DNA from: NCEH01 sp002257205
GTDB lineage: Bacteria > Pseudomonadota > Alphaproteobacteria > Rhizobiales > Xanthobacteraceae
Assembly: GCF_043195105.1 (NCBI RefSeq)
Contig: NZ_JBAFWO010000003.1
Reading direction: 5' to 3' (one strand)
Length of the DNA: 64,000 nucleotides
Numbering within the stretch: the stretch's first letter is position 1; each line of letters starts with the position of its first letter. A program made the position numbers and the translations under genes. Shown here piece after piece: positions 52,675 to 60,807 of the stretch. The notes under the pieces were generated by a model. The model was given only the letters and a program-made list of their open reading frames with translations. It was not told the DNA's origin and searched no databases.

Positions 52675-54036
52675 TTATGACGCCTTTGTCCGCAACGTCA
52701 CCAATTCCTCGGCGGAGGTGGGATGCACCGCGACCGTGCGGTCGAAATCCGCCTTGGTGGCGCCGAGGCCGAGGGCCACCGCCGCGAGCTGGATCATCTC
52801 GGATGCCGCCTCGCCCAGGATGTGGCAACCGAGCACCTTGTCGGTCTGCGCATCCACCACCAGCTTCATGAAGATACGCGACGGATTGCCCGAAAGCGTC
52901 GCCTTGAGCGGGCGGAAATCGGTCTTGTAGATGTCGAGCGCGTAGCCGGCCTTGCGCGCGGCAGCTTCCGAGAGGCCGACGGTGCCGATCTCCGGCTCGC
53001 TGAACACGGCGGTGGCGATCAGGGAATGATCCACTTGCCAGGGCTTGTTGCCGAACAGGGTATCGGCGAAGGCGTGCCCCTCGCGAATCGCCACCGGCGT
53101 CAGGTTGATGCGATTGGTGACGTCGCCCACCGCATAGATAGAGGGGACATTGGTGGCGGAATGGGCATCCACCTTCACCGCGCCCACCGCATCCAGCACG
53201 ACGCCCGCGCTTTCCAGGCCGAGATCGCGCGTGTTGGGCACGCGGCCGATGGCCAGCATGACCTCGTCCACCTCGACCTCGGTCTCGTCGGAAAGCCGAA
53301 CCCGCTTGCCGCCCTCCACCGCCGTGATGGAGGCGAGCGTACGCCCGCACAGCATGCGGATGCCGGCATGCTCCATCTCCTTCGCGAGATGGGCGCGAAT
53401 CTCGTCGTCGAAGCCGCGCAGGATCACCTCGGCGCGCTGCACCAGCGTGACCTCGCAGCCGAGCGCGTTGAACAGGCCGGCGAATTCCACCGCGATATAG
53501 CCGCCGCCCTGGACCAGGATGCGCTTCGGCAGCGCCGGGAGATGGAACGCCTCGTTCGAGGTGATGGCGAGTTCGCAGCCGGGAATGGAGGGGCCGAGCG
53601 CGGGATGGGCGCCGGTGGCGATCAGGATATATTTCGCCCGAACCCGCTCGCCGGTGGCGAGGATGTGAACCGTGTTCGGCCCTTCGACCACCGCGCGCGA
53701 GGCGACGATCTTCACGCCCGCCGCTTCCGCATTGCGCCGGTAGATCGCTTCGAGGCGGCCGATTTCCGTGTCCTTGTTGGCGATCAGGGTCGGCCAGTCG
53801 AAGCGCGCGCCCTCCACGCTCCAGCCGAAGCCCGCCATGTCCTTCAGGTCCTGGGCATAGCGGCCGGCATGGACGAACAGCTTCTTCGGCACGCAGCCGC
53901 GAATGACGCAGGTGCCGCCCATGCGGTATTCTTCCGCCAGCATTACCTTGGCGCCGTGCTGGGCGGCGATCCGGGCGGCGCGCACGCCACCGGACCCGCC
54001 ACCGATGACGAAGAGGTCGATTTCGGTGTCGGACAT
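52675..54036 (-). CDS. gor: glutathione-disulfide reductase
   Basis: A 453-residue FAD/NADPH enzyme keeping glutathione reduced. It has the FAD motif IGGGSGGVRAARIAAQHG, the redox pair Cys43/Cys48 in GGTCVIRGCVPKKLF, the NADPH fold ILVQGGGYIAVEFAGLFNAL, IYAVGDVTNRINLTPVA, and the C-terminal His-Glu pair in VHPTSAEELVTLR. The form CVIRGCVPKK (in place of CVNVGCVPKK of enteric enzymes) and the broken GxGxxG-like QGGGYIAVE are as in the alphaproteobacterial/cyanobacterial branch. It works with gshA, coded elsewhere in the window. Confidence 0.95.
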   Translation of the reverse strand: MSDTEIDLFVIGGGSGGVRAARIAAQHGAKVMLAEEYRMGGTCVIRGCVPKKLFVHAGRYAQDLKDMAGFGWSVEGARFDWPTLIANKDTEIGRLEAIYRRNAEAAGVKIVASRAVVEGPNTVHILATGERVRAKYILIATGAHPALGPSIPGCELAITSNEAFHLPALPKRILVQGGGYIAVEFAGLFNALGCEVTLVQRAEVILRGFDDEIRAHLAKEMEHAGIRMLCGRTLASITAVEGGKRVRLSDETEVEVDEVMLAIGRVPNTRDLGLESAGVVLDAVGAVKVDAHSATNVPSIYAVGDVTNRINLTPVAIREGHAFADTLFGNKPWQVDHSLIATAVFSEPEIGTVGLSEAAARKAGYALDIYKTDFRPLKATLSGNPSRIFMKLVVDAQTDKVLGCHILGEAASEMIQLAAVALGLGATKADFDRTVAVHPTSAEELVTLRTKAS

Positions 54037-54174
54037 GGCGTGCTCCTGTTGGCCTTCACGGCTGGGCCTTCGCGGCTGGGACCGCGCGACCTTGCCGAGA
54101 TGTAGCCACGCAGCCTGCGCCGTCAAGCGCGCGCAAGGCATGGCTGTGCCCGCGCTTGCGGGGCGCTGCCAGGG

Positions 54175-56376
54175 ATGCTTCAAGACCCGGAACGCTCCCC
54201 GCCGACCGAGGCAGACCGCATTCGAATGTCCGCAGAGATTTCCCCGCTCTGGCTTCGCGCCGAGGATACGCAAGACGGCGACCGGCGCTTTTTCCTGCCG
54301 TGGCTCTGGCGCGCGCGCCTCGCCGCCGGAGACGGCGTGTTCGCGGTGGAGCTGGCCCGCGACACCGCCGGGGATTTCGAACCGCTGGACCTGACCTTCC
54401 TCGGTCTGGACGGCAGGGTGCTCGGCCATGGGACGATCGCCGCGCCGGTGGCCGCGCTGGCGCTCCCACGCGGCACCGCGACCCTCGTTGCGGCGCGCGG
54501 CGCCGGCCTGCGCCTCGGCCTGTATCCGCGCGGAAAACTGTGGCTGAAGCTGCATGCCTTCGCCCATGGCCGCTTTCCCGCCCTGCCCCCGCACCAACGC
54601 TGGCGGGCGGCCGGCGCGGCGGCGCGCGACCTGCGCGGCATGCACGCCTCGCTGTTCGCCGATTCGCCCGCCCGGCAGATCCAGGCGGCGCGGCGCTATC
54701 GGCGCTATCGCAAGGAATTCGTGGAGGATTTCGCCGGGCCGCTCGCGCCCGCAGGTGCGATCCTGTCGTTCCTCAGCGTGCTCGATGCCGGCACACGCGC
54801 GGAAGACCTTGCCGCCTGCCTCGCGGCCCTGCGCGCCCAAGGCGACGCCGATTGGGAATGGCTGATCGGCCTGCCGGACGATGGAGGGGATATCCCGGCC
54901 GAACTGGCGCGCGAACCGCGCGTCCGCGTCCTGCCCGGTGCGGGAACCGCGCCGCTCACTTTCAATGCGCTGCTGGCCGCCGCCACGGGCGAGACGGTCG
55001 CCCTGCTCGATCCCTCAGGCCGCCCCACCCGCGATGCCGTGGCGATGATCCGCGCGGCGTTCGCGGCCCATGCCGATTGCATGCTCGCCTATACCGACGA
55101 AGAGATGCTGGACGAGGGCGGCGCGCCGCGCGACGGCGTCTTCAAGCCGGCGTTCAACCGCCATCTGCTGCGGGCGGTGGATTATTTCGGCGACCTCGTG
55201 GCGCTGCGCACGGCCCATGCCCGCGCCATCGGTGGCGCGCGGGCCTATCTGCCGCTGGCGTGGCGCTATGATCTGCTGCTGCGCGCCGTGGGCGCCCTTC
55301 CGACCGAGGCCATCCGCCATATCCCGCGCGTCGCCTTTGGCCGGCGCGGCGCGGGCGGCTGGACGGGCTTTGCGTCCGCCGATCAGGCCCGCGAAGCCGC
55401 GCGCGCGCTGGAGGATGCCACCGGCGCGCCGGTGGAGATCCGCGCCGATCTGAAGCTGCGCCCGCATTACCGCCTGCCGGACGTGCCGCCGCTGGTATCC
55501 TTCGTCATCCCCACCCGCGATCGCGCCGATTTGATGGGCATGGCGCTGCGCTCGCTGATCGCGCACACGGCCTATCGCAATTTCGAGATTGTCATCGTCG
55601 ATAACGGCTCGGTGGAGCCGGAGACCTTCGCCTTGTTCGCGGAGATCCAGGCCGCCTGGCCGCGCACGATCGTGGTGCGCGACGATGGCGGATTCAATTA
55701 TCCGCGCATCTGCAACGCCGGCGTCGACGTCGCCTCGGGCGAGCTGATCTGCCTGCTGAACAATGACATCGAGGTGGTGGACCCGGGCTGGCTGCACGAA
55801 ATGGTGTCGCTCGCCGCCTTGCCGGGCACCGGCATCGTCGGGGCGAAGCTCCTGTTTCCCGATCGCACGCTCCAGCATGCGGGCGTGATCGCCGGCCTGT
55901 TCCGCTATGCCGCGCACTGGTTTTCCCATGGCGCCGAGGACATGGCCGGCCATCTCGGGCGGCTGCAGGCGCGCAACAATCTCAGCGCGGTCACCGGCGC
56001 CTGCCTGATGATCAGCCGGCAGTGCTGGGACCGGATCGGCCCGCTCGATGCCGAGCGCTTCGCCGAGGATTGCAACGATATCGATTTGTGCCTGCGGGCC
56101 AGGGCCGGCGGGTTCGAACTGGTGTGGACGCCGTTCGCGCTGCTGCTGCATCACGAATCCGCCTCGCGCGGGCGCCGGCGCAGCAAGGCCCATCGCGAGC
56201 GGCTGAAGGCCCAGCGGGCGCGCATGGAAGCGCTCTGGCGCACCGCAACGCTCGTGGACCCGCACTATAATCCCAATCTGGCGCGCAACAGCCTGCACGC
56301 CGGGATCGCGAAGCGCCCGGAGGGCAGCCGCGCCCCTCGCACCGACGCCATTCAGCCGCCGGATGTGGGATCCTGA
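54175..56376 (+). CDS. family 2 glycosyltransferase with a degenerate N-terminal GT-like domain
   Basis: A 733-residue protein. The intact transferase is at about 440-690: VSFVIPTRDRADLMGMALRS, VIVDNGSVEPET, CLLNNDIEVVDPGWL near residue 527, and DCNDIDLCLRARAGGFELVWTP with HHESASRG. A second GT2-like domain lies at about 196-400, but its metal-binding position reads LLDPSGRPTRDAV (residue 277) where relatives have LDxDD, followed by YTDEEMLDEGG, so it is probably inactive. Residues 1-190 are another unassigned domain. The family makes O-antigen, capsule or rhamnan-type sugars. Start alternatives are 54175 and 54226; neither has a good ribosome site. No other sugar genes adjoin. Confidence 0.85.
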   Translation: MLQDPERSPPTEADRIRMSAEISPLWLRAEDTQDGDRRFFLPWLWRARLAAGDGVFAVELARDTAGDFEPLDLTFLGLDGRVLGHGTIAAPVAALALPRGTATLVAARGAGLRLGLYPRGKLWLKLHAFAHGRFPALPPHQRWRAAGAAARDLRGMHASLFADSPARQIQAARRYRRYRKEFVEDFAGPLAPAGAILSFLSVLDAGTRAEDLAACLAALRAQGDADWEWLIGLPDDGGDIPAELAREPRVRVLPGAGTAPLTFNALLAAATGETVALLDPSGRPTRDAVAMIRAAFAAHADCMLAYTDEEMLDEGGAPRDGVFKPAFNRHLLRAVDYFGDLVALRTAHARAIGGARAYLPLAWRYDLLLRAVGALPTEAIRHIPRVAFGRRGAGGWTGFASADQAREAARALEDATGAPVEIRADLKLRPHYRLPDVPPLVSFVIPTRDRADLMGMALRSLIAHTAYRNFEIVIVDNGSVEPETFALFAEIQAAWPRTIVVRDDGGFNYPRICNAGVDVASGELICLLNNDIEVVDPGWLHEMVSLAALPGTGIVGAKLLFPDRTLQHAGVIAGLFRYAAHWFSHGAEDMAGHLGRLQARNNLSAVTGACLMISRQCWDRIGPLDAERFAEDCNDIDLCLRARAGGFELVWTPFALLLHHESASRGRRRSKAHRERLKAQRARMEALWRTATLVDPHYNPNLARNSLHAGIAKRPEGSRAPRTDAIQPPDVGS

Positions 56377-56424
56377 GTCACCCGCACGCGACGCCCTCAG
56401 GCGCCGCGCCGTGCGTGTCTCAGA

Positions 56425-56946
56425 TCACAGATCGTAGCCGCGCTTCTTCATTTCGACGCGAATCCGCTCCATCGCGTCGGAATTGAGCTGGGCGCTCCAG
56501 GCCTGGATGCTCTGCACCGCCTGCTGCACGATGGCGGGGCGGTCGTTCACCAGCTTCTGCCCGGTGGGCGACTTGTAGAACGCCAGCGCCTCCTTCAGCT
56601 CGGTCTCGGTGAAGCGCTGGGCATAGGACGAGGCGACCATGTCGATGATCTCGGCCTGGCGCTTCTCGAACTCCGGCCGCAGGGCGACGGCCACATCGCG
56701 CAATTGCGGGGCGAGGTCGGGATTGGTTTGGAGGAAGCCGAGCGCGGCGCCATCGACCAGGTTCGCGATCACGCCGTTGAACGCGCGGGCCTCGCCGTTC
56801 GCGTTCACGAGGTCACGGGCAGTCTGCATCTGCGTCGCCGAGGGCTGGACGGTCAGCTGCGGGGCCTGCTGGGCAAGCGCGAAGCCGCCCGAGAGCGAGA
56901 GGGCGAACAGGCCGGCGCCGAGGCGTTGGGCAAGCGAGGGGCGCAT
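56425..56946 (-). CDS. DUF2059 exported protein
   Basis: A 173-residue protein with a signal peptide (residues 1-25, ALAQQ) and a helical DUF2059 domain. The family core is EIIDMVASSYAQRFTETELKEALAFYKSPTGQKLV, followed by a final amphipathic helix. DUF2059 proteins occur widely in proteobacterial periplasms without a known activity. GGAGA eight bases upstream supports the start. It is 22 bases after rpiA on the same strand, so the two probably share a message. Confidence 0.88.
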   Translation of the reverse strand: MRPSLAQRLGAGLFALSLSGGFALAQQAPQLTVQPSATQMQTARDLVNANGEARAFNGVIANLVDGAALGFLQTNPDLAPQLRDVAVALRPEFEKRQAEIIDMVASSYAQRFTETELKEALAFYKSPTGQKLVNDRPAIVQQAVQSIQAWSAQLNSDAMERIRVEMKKRGYDL

Positions 56947-56968
56947 ATTCTTCTCCGTTGGATTGGGT

Positions 56969-57673
56969 TCAGGCAGACCGTTCGAGCAGCTCGATGCCGC
57001 CGGGACCAGCCAGGATGACGCGGCGCGCGAGGCCGAGGAAAAGTCCGTGTTCCACCACGCCGGCCACCTGCTCGATCTCGCGGGCAAGCGCCGCCGGATC
57101 GGGGATGCGATCGAGATGGGCGTCGAGGATGAGATTGCCCTGGTCGGTGACGAAGCGCGTCGTCCCGCCCACCCGGCGCAGCACCAGATCGCCGGCGCAG
57201 TCCGCCGCCTTCAGCGCGCGCGCCAGGCGCAGTGTGATGGCGCTGACGCCAAAATCCACCACTTCGATGGGCAGCGGAAAGCGGCCGAGCATCGCCACAT
57301 GCTTGGAGGCGTCCGCGATCACCACCATTTCGCGCGCGGCGCTGGCGACGATCTTCTCGCGCAGCAGCGCCCCGCCGCCGCCCTTGATGAGCGCGAGATC
57401 GGGCCCGACCTCGTCGGCGCCGTCGATGCACAGATCCAGTTCGGGCAGTTCGTCCAGCGTCGCGAGCGGCACGCCGAGCGAAAGCGCCTGCGCGCGGGTC
57501 TGTTCGGAGGTGGGCACGCCCACGACCTTCAGGCCCTCACGCACCCGCACCGCGAGCAGATCCACGAAATGCCGCGCGGTGGAGCCCGTGCCGAGGCCGA
57601 GGCGCATGCCGTCCGTCACGAACGTGAGGGCACGGGCGGCGGCGGCGCGCTTCAGGTCTTCGGCATCGGCCAT
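56969..57673 (-). CDS. rpiA: ribose-5-phosphate isomerase A
   Basis: A 234-residue enzyme interconverting ribose 5-phosphate and ribulose 5-phosphate in the pentose phosphate pathway and the Calvin cycle. Motifs are GLGTGSTARHFVDLL, GVPTSEQTRAQA, LCIDGADEVGPDLALIKGGGGALLREKIVA and PLPIEVVDFGVSAI. The start MADAEDLKRAAA is the first Met with family context. It sits between an exported hypothetical and DUF2059. Confidence 0.96.
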   Translation of the reverse strand: MADAEDLKRAAAARALTFVTDGMRLGLGTGSTARHFVDLLAVRVREGLKVVGVPTSEQTRAQALSLGVPLATLDELPELDLCIDGADEVGPDLALIKGGGGALLREKIVASAAREMVVIADASKHVAMLGRFPLPIEVVDFGVSAITLRLARALKAADCAGDLVLRRVGGTTRFVTDQGNLILDAHLDRIPDPAALAREIEQVAGVVEHGLFLGLARRVILAGPGGIELLERSA

Positions 57674-57770
57674 GGGGGCGTCCGGTGGCTGGCGGTGGCT
57701 GGCTGAACGGTTGCTAGCCCTGATCGGCCTCGCCGACAAGCGGGGAGGCCGGCGACAGATGGCTTCACGG

Positions 57771-58271
57771 TTACTTTGCCTGCGGCGTGCACAGCACCAT
57801 GGGTTCCGCTGCGCCGCCGCCACCGCCGCTGCCACCGCCGCTCTTGGGCACGTCGCGCACATAGCACACGCTCATCTCGCCGGTGTCCGCATTGACGCGG
57901 AAAATGCCGGTCTCCCCGGCGAAGCGGGCGGAGACCAGGGAATAGGCCCCGGCCTTCTGTGCGCCGGCGCCCTCGCCCTTGGGGAAGCAGCGCGTGATGC
58001 CCACGAGCGCGCTGTCGGGCCGCTCGAACTGGCAGGCGGAGACCTCGCCGGTCTGGCGGTTGACCGAATAGACCCGGTTGGCCTGCACCGAGGGCGGCGC
58101 CTCGAAGGCGAAATTGCCCGCGCCGGGCGCGGTCTGCGCCCTGGCGGCCGAGCCGCAAAGCACGCCCGCCGCAAGCACGCCCGCCACAAGACCGGCCGTC
58201 GCCAGAATCCCGCGACCCGCCCAAATCCCGCGCGCCACCCTGCCCGTGCCGCGTCCGGACCATTCCGCCAT
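57771..58271 (-). CDS. exported hypothetical protein
   Basis: A 166-residue protein. An N-terminal basic stretch leads into a hydrophobic signal (ILATAGLVAGVLAAGVLCG...ARAQ), then two repeats of similar form, VYSVNRQTGEVSACQFERPDSALVGITRCFP and IFRVNADTGEMSVCYVRDV, each about 30-35 residues with a cysteine. It ends with a Gly-rich linker (SGGGSGGGGGAAEP) and VLCTPQAK. The repeats of VN-x-x-TGE-x-S-x-C look like beta-propeller blade starts, but only two are present. Function is unknown. It diverges from gph across 147 bases. Confidence 0.75.
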   Translation of the reverse strand: MAEWSGRGTGRVARGIWAGRGILATAGLVAGVLAAGVLCGSAARAQTAPGAGNFAFEAPPSVQANRVYSVNRQTGEVSACQFERPDSALVGITRCFPKGEGAGAQKAGAYSLVSARFAGETGIFRVNADTGEMSVCYVRDVPKSGGGSGGGGGAAEPMVLCTPQAK

Positions 58272-58418
58272 GTGTCGTCTCCTTCGCGCCGCGCCCCGTG
58301 CCGGCGCCATCATGGGACGCTGGACATGAAAAGCGGCAGGATTGTAGGCAGGGGGCGAGACAGCCAAGAAATGCCACGCCCGCTCCCCCGCGGGGATTGT
58401 TTCCAAGGATTGTTCCCC

Positions 58419-59105
58419 ATGCCGCACCCGCGCCCCGTCATCGCCTTCGACCTCGACGGCACGCTGGTCGATACCGCGCCCGACCTGCTGGCGACCCTGG
58501 ACGCGGTGCTTGCCGATTATGCCATCGCCCCCGTGGACCGCGACGCCACACGCAACATGATCGGCGGCGGCGCGCGCCTCCTGATCGTGCGGGCGCTGGA
58601 GCATAACGGCATTATCGCCCCCAAGGACGATCTGGACGCGCTGACCGCCCGCTTCATCGCCCATTATGCCGCGCATATCGCCGACCATTCCCGGCCCTTC
58701 CCCGGCCTGCTGGAGGCGCTCGACGCCCTCGAAGGGGAAGGCGCCTTGCTCGCGGTGTGCACCAACAAGCTGGAGCGCCTCGCCCGCCTCCTGCTGGACC
58801 GGCTCGACCTGACGCGGCGCTTCGTCGCCATCACCGGGGCGGACACCTATGCCAAGTCGAAGCCCGATCCCCTGCCCCTTCGGTCCACCTTCGCGGCGGC
58901 CGGCGCGAGCGGCGGATTCGGGCTGATGGTCGGCGATAGCGCCACCGATGTCGCCACCGCCAAGGCCGCCGGCGTGCCGGTGATCGCGGTTTCGTTCGGC
59001 TATACGGAGATCGCCCCCGCCGAACTCGGCGCCGATGTCCTGATCCATCATTTCGACCAGTTGCAAGGCGCGGTGCGCGATCTGCTGCGCCAGCCGGCCC
59101 GGTGA
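58419..59105 (+). CDS. gph: phosphoglycolate phosphatase
   Basis: A 228-residue haloacid-dehalogenase phosphatase that clears 2-phosphoglycolate made by Rubisco oxygenation or DNA repair. HAD motifs are FDLDGTLVDTAPDLL (nucleophile Asp), VCTNK, the Lys in AKSKPDPLPL and MVGDSATDVATAKAAGVPV. Length and the GGGARLLIVRAL cap region fit Gph. AAGGA lies nine bases upstream of the ATG. It is close to rpiA, another enzyme of the pentose/Calvin pathways, but divergent from it. Confidence 0.93.
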   Translation: MPHPRPVIAFDLDGTLVDTAPDLLATLDAVLADYAIAPVDRDATRNMIGGGARLLIVRALEHNGIIAPKDDLDALTARFIAHYAAHIADHSRPFPGLLEALDALEGEGALLAVCTNKLERLARLLLDRLDLTRRFVAITGADTYAKSKPDPLPLRSTFAAAGASGGFGLMVGDSATDVATAKAAGVPVIAVSFGYTEIAPAELGADVLIHHFDQLQGAVRDLLRQPAR

Positions 59106-59230
59106 AAGGCGGGCGCCAAAGGGGGGGGGCGGGCGGGGCGGGCGGCCTGTGGATAGATCCCCCTGCCCTTGACACCCCCGCGCTGGGGCACTAAATCACT
59201 GCCTCCTGCCAGACGGCAAACGAAATGGCC

Positions 59231-59305
59231 GGTCGATTAGCTCAGCGGGAGAGCACTCCCTTCACACGGGAGGGGTCGTAGGTTCAATCCCTACATCGAC
59301 CACCA
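59231..59305 (+). tRNA. tRNA-Val (anticodon CAC)
   Basis: A complete cloverleaf: acceptor arms GGTCGAT and ATCGACC with an encoded CCA, D arm GCTC...GAGC, anticodon stem CTCCC/GGGAG around TTCACAC, and T arm with GGTTCAATCC. The anticodon reads CAC, for the valine codon GTG. There is no partial copy of its 3' end nearby and no integrase, so it does not look like an integration site. Confidence 0.97.
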
Positions 59306-59339
59306 TTCTTCTTCCCCCATTTCGCTGACGATCTCCGCG

Positions 59340-59426
59340 CACGATCGCACGCGACTTCACGATCCCGCGCGACCTGCGGCGGTGTTTCTCGTCGCACGAT
59401 CTCGCGCGACCTGCGGCTGTGTGTTT
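59340..59426 (+). repeat. three imperfect CACGATC-CGCGCGACCTGCGGC repeats
   Basis: Copies start at 59340 (shortened, CACGATCGCACGCGACTT), 59358 (CACGATCCCGCGCGACC..., 30 bases) and 59395 (32 bases, CACGATCTCGCGCGACC...). The last two are almost identical and 37 bases apart. They fill the space downstream of the tRNA. Origin unknown. The gap 59306-59641 otherwise contains only the parS site. Confidence 0.6.
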
Positions 59427-59594
59427 GGCCGGGTCGGCCGTCTCCGCTCCCTTTTCTTTTTTGCCGGCGTTCGAATACCTCCGGCACGCCCTTCGGATTC
59501 ATTCGCGCGGAACGTTCGGCCGAAATCGCGGTTTCTTGTGCCGGAAAGCCGGCGCGAACAGTCACGAAACCGATCTTCGTCCGCGCTAAGTCAT

Positions 59595-59610
59595 TGTTTC
59601 ACGTGAAACA
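59595..59610. other. parS centromere-like site (ParB-binding)
   Basis: TGTTTCACGTGAAACA is a perfect 16-base palindrome identical to the consensus chromosomal parS sequence recognised by ParB. It lies in a gene-free stretch. Chromosomal parS sites cluster near the replication origin in most bacteria, which would place this window in the origin-proximal part of the chromosome. No parA, parB or dnaA gene is in the window. Confidence 0.85.
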
Positions 59611-59641
59611 TTTTCGGACGATTGGGCGGCGGACGCGGCTT

Positions 59642-59935
59642 TCACCACCCCCACCGCCGGTCGCGTTCCGGCTCATAGCAGGTGTAGCCCACGAAGCATT
59701 GCGGATTGTCGCGGGTGCGCACCCATTCCGGCCGCAACGCCTCCCCCGGCATGCAGAAGGTGACGTCCCGGACATAACGGTCGAACGTGGTGGGCGAGGT
59801 GTCGAGCAAGGCCGCGCCCCGGCTCTGCACCAGGCCCGCCGTGGCGGCACACGACATCTTATAGCTGGCCGGCCGCGCGGATGCCGATTGCGCGACCGCG
59901 AGCACCAGCAGAAAACCCAGAAGAATGCGTTTCAT
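59642..59935 (-). CDS. small exported hypothetical protein, cysteine-containing
   Basis: A 97-residue protein with signal peptide MKRILLGFLLVLAVAQSASA. The mature part has five cysteines (MSCAA, TFCMPG, QCFVGYTC...), suggesting disulphides, and ends in a charged tail (EPERDRRWGW). AGGGAGGCAAGG lies directly upstream, giving a good ribosome site for the ATG at 59935. I do not recognise the family. Confidence 0.75.
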   Translation of the reverse strand: MKRILLGFLLVLAVAQSASARPASYKMSCAATAGLVQSRGAALLDTSPTTFDRYVRDVTFCMPGEALRPEWVRTRDNPQCFVGYTCYEPERDRRWGW

Positions 59936-60120
59936 CGCCTTGCCTCCCTGGCCGACATTCCCGAGGGCGCTGTCCCCCAAGGGCGCGGCAGGCCAGCTGC
60001 GCCGCGCTTCTAAACAAGCCGGCGTGAGCGTCACAGTTCCCGCCGGACGTGGTAAGAGCGTCGTGATCGGGACGCCGGGCGCAGGGGGCGCCCGCGCCGG
60101 CCCGCGCTGGAGCATGGCAG

Positions 60121-60801
60121 ATGGGAGTTTTTGAAGGAATCACCCGCTCTTTCAAGGCCTCCATCGGCGAAATCGTGTTCGGCATGGAAGACGGCACGGT
60201 CTCCATCTTCGGCCTGGTGTTCGGCGTCGCCCTCACCACCAATGACGCCAAGACGGTACTGATCGCCGGCGCCACAGGGGCCGCCGCCGCTGCCGTCTCC
60301 ATGATGGCGGGGTCCTATCTCGATGCCGAATCGGTGCGCGATGCCCGCCGCGCCCGCGCCCAGGCGGCCCCCGCCGAGCGCCGCGCCGCGCTCGCCGAAA
60401 GCCTCACCGCCATCCGCAACAACCTGCGCGCCGCCGGTGTCGCGCCGACCGATGTTGACCAGATCAGCGCCGCCATCAGCCGCAGCCCGCAGGCCGTGCT
60501 GGCCCTGCGCGCCGCCCTCGCGCCGGACGCCAACGACGACGCCTCTCCGGCCGCGCACGCCTTCTGGATGTTCGTGTCGGACCTGTTCGCGGGCTTCACC
60601 CCGGTGATCCCGTTCGCCTTGCTGCCCATGGAACAGGCGCGCATCGTCTCTCTCGCGGTGACCGCTCTGCTGCTGCTGGCGCTCGGCATCGGGCGCGGCC
60701 TCGTGGCCAAGCGGCCGGTGGCCCGAACGGCGTTCGAAACCCTGTCCGTCGCCACCTGCGCGGCCCTGGCGGGCATCGCCATGGGCCATTTCCTGTCCTG
60801 A
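60121..60801 (+). CDS. VIT1/CCC1 family transporter
   Basis: A 226-residue membrane protein of the VIT1/CCC1 family, which move Fe2+ or Mn2+ out of the cytoplasm. It opens with SFKASIGEIVFGMEDGTVSIFGLVFGVALTT, the usual first helix with its acidic EDG, then GATGAAAAAVSMMAGSYL, a helical cytoplasmic region with metal-binding potential, and three C-terminal helices (FVSDLFAGFTPVIPFALL, LLLALGIGRG, AALAGIAMGHFL). The ion is not certain. Six bases separate it from the alpha/beta hydrolase gene, so they form a unit. Confidence 0.85.
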   Translation: MGVFEGITRSFKASIGEIVFGMEDGTVSIFGLVFGVALTTNDAKTVLIAGATGAAAAAVSMMAGSYLDAESVRDARRARAQAAPAERRAALAESLTAIRNNLRAAGVAPTDVDQISAAISRSPQAVLALRAALAPDANDDASPAAHAFWMFVSDLFAGFTPVIPFALLPMEQARIVSLAVTALLLLALGIGRGLVAKRPVARTAFETLSVATCAALAGIAMGHFLS

Positions 60802-60807
60802 GGCCCC

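Noticed and set aside
59231..59641. Genomic island integrated at tRNA-Val
   Set aside because: There is no integrase, no duplicated tRNA 3' end, and the flanking genes are ordinary chromosomal ones.
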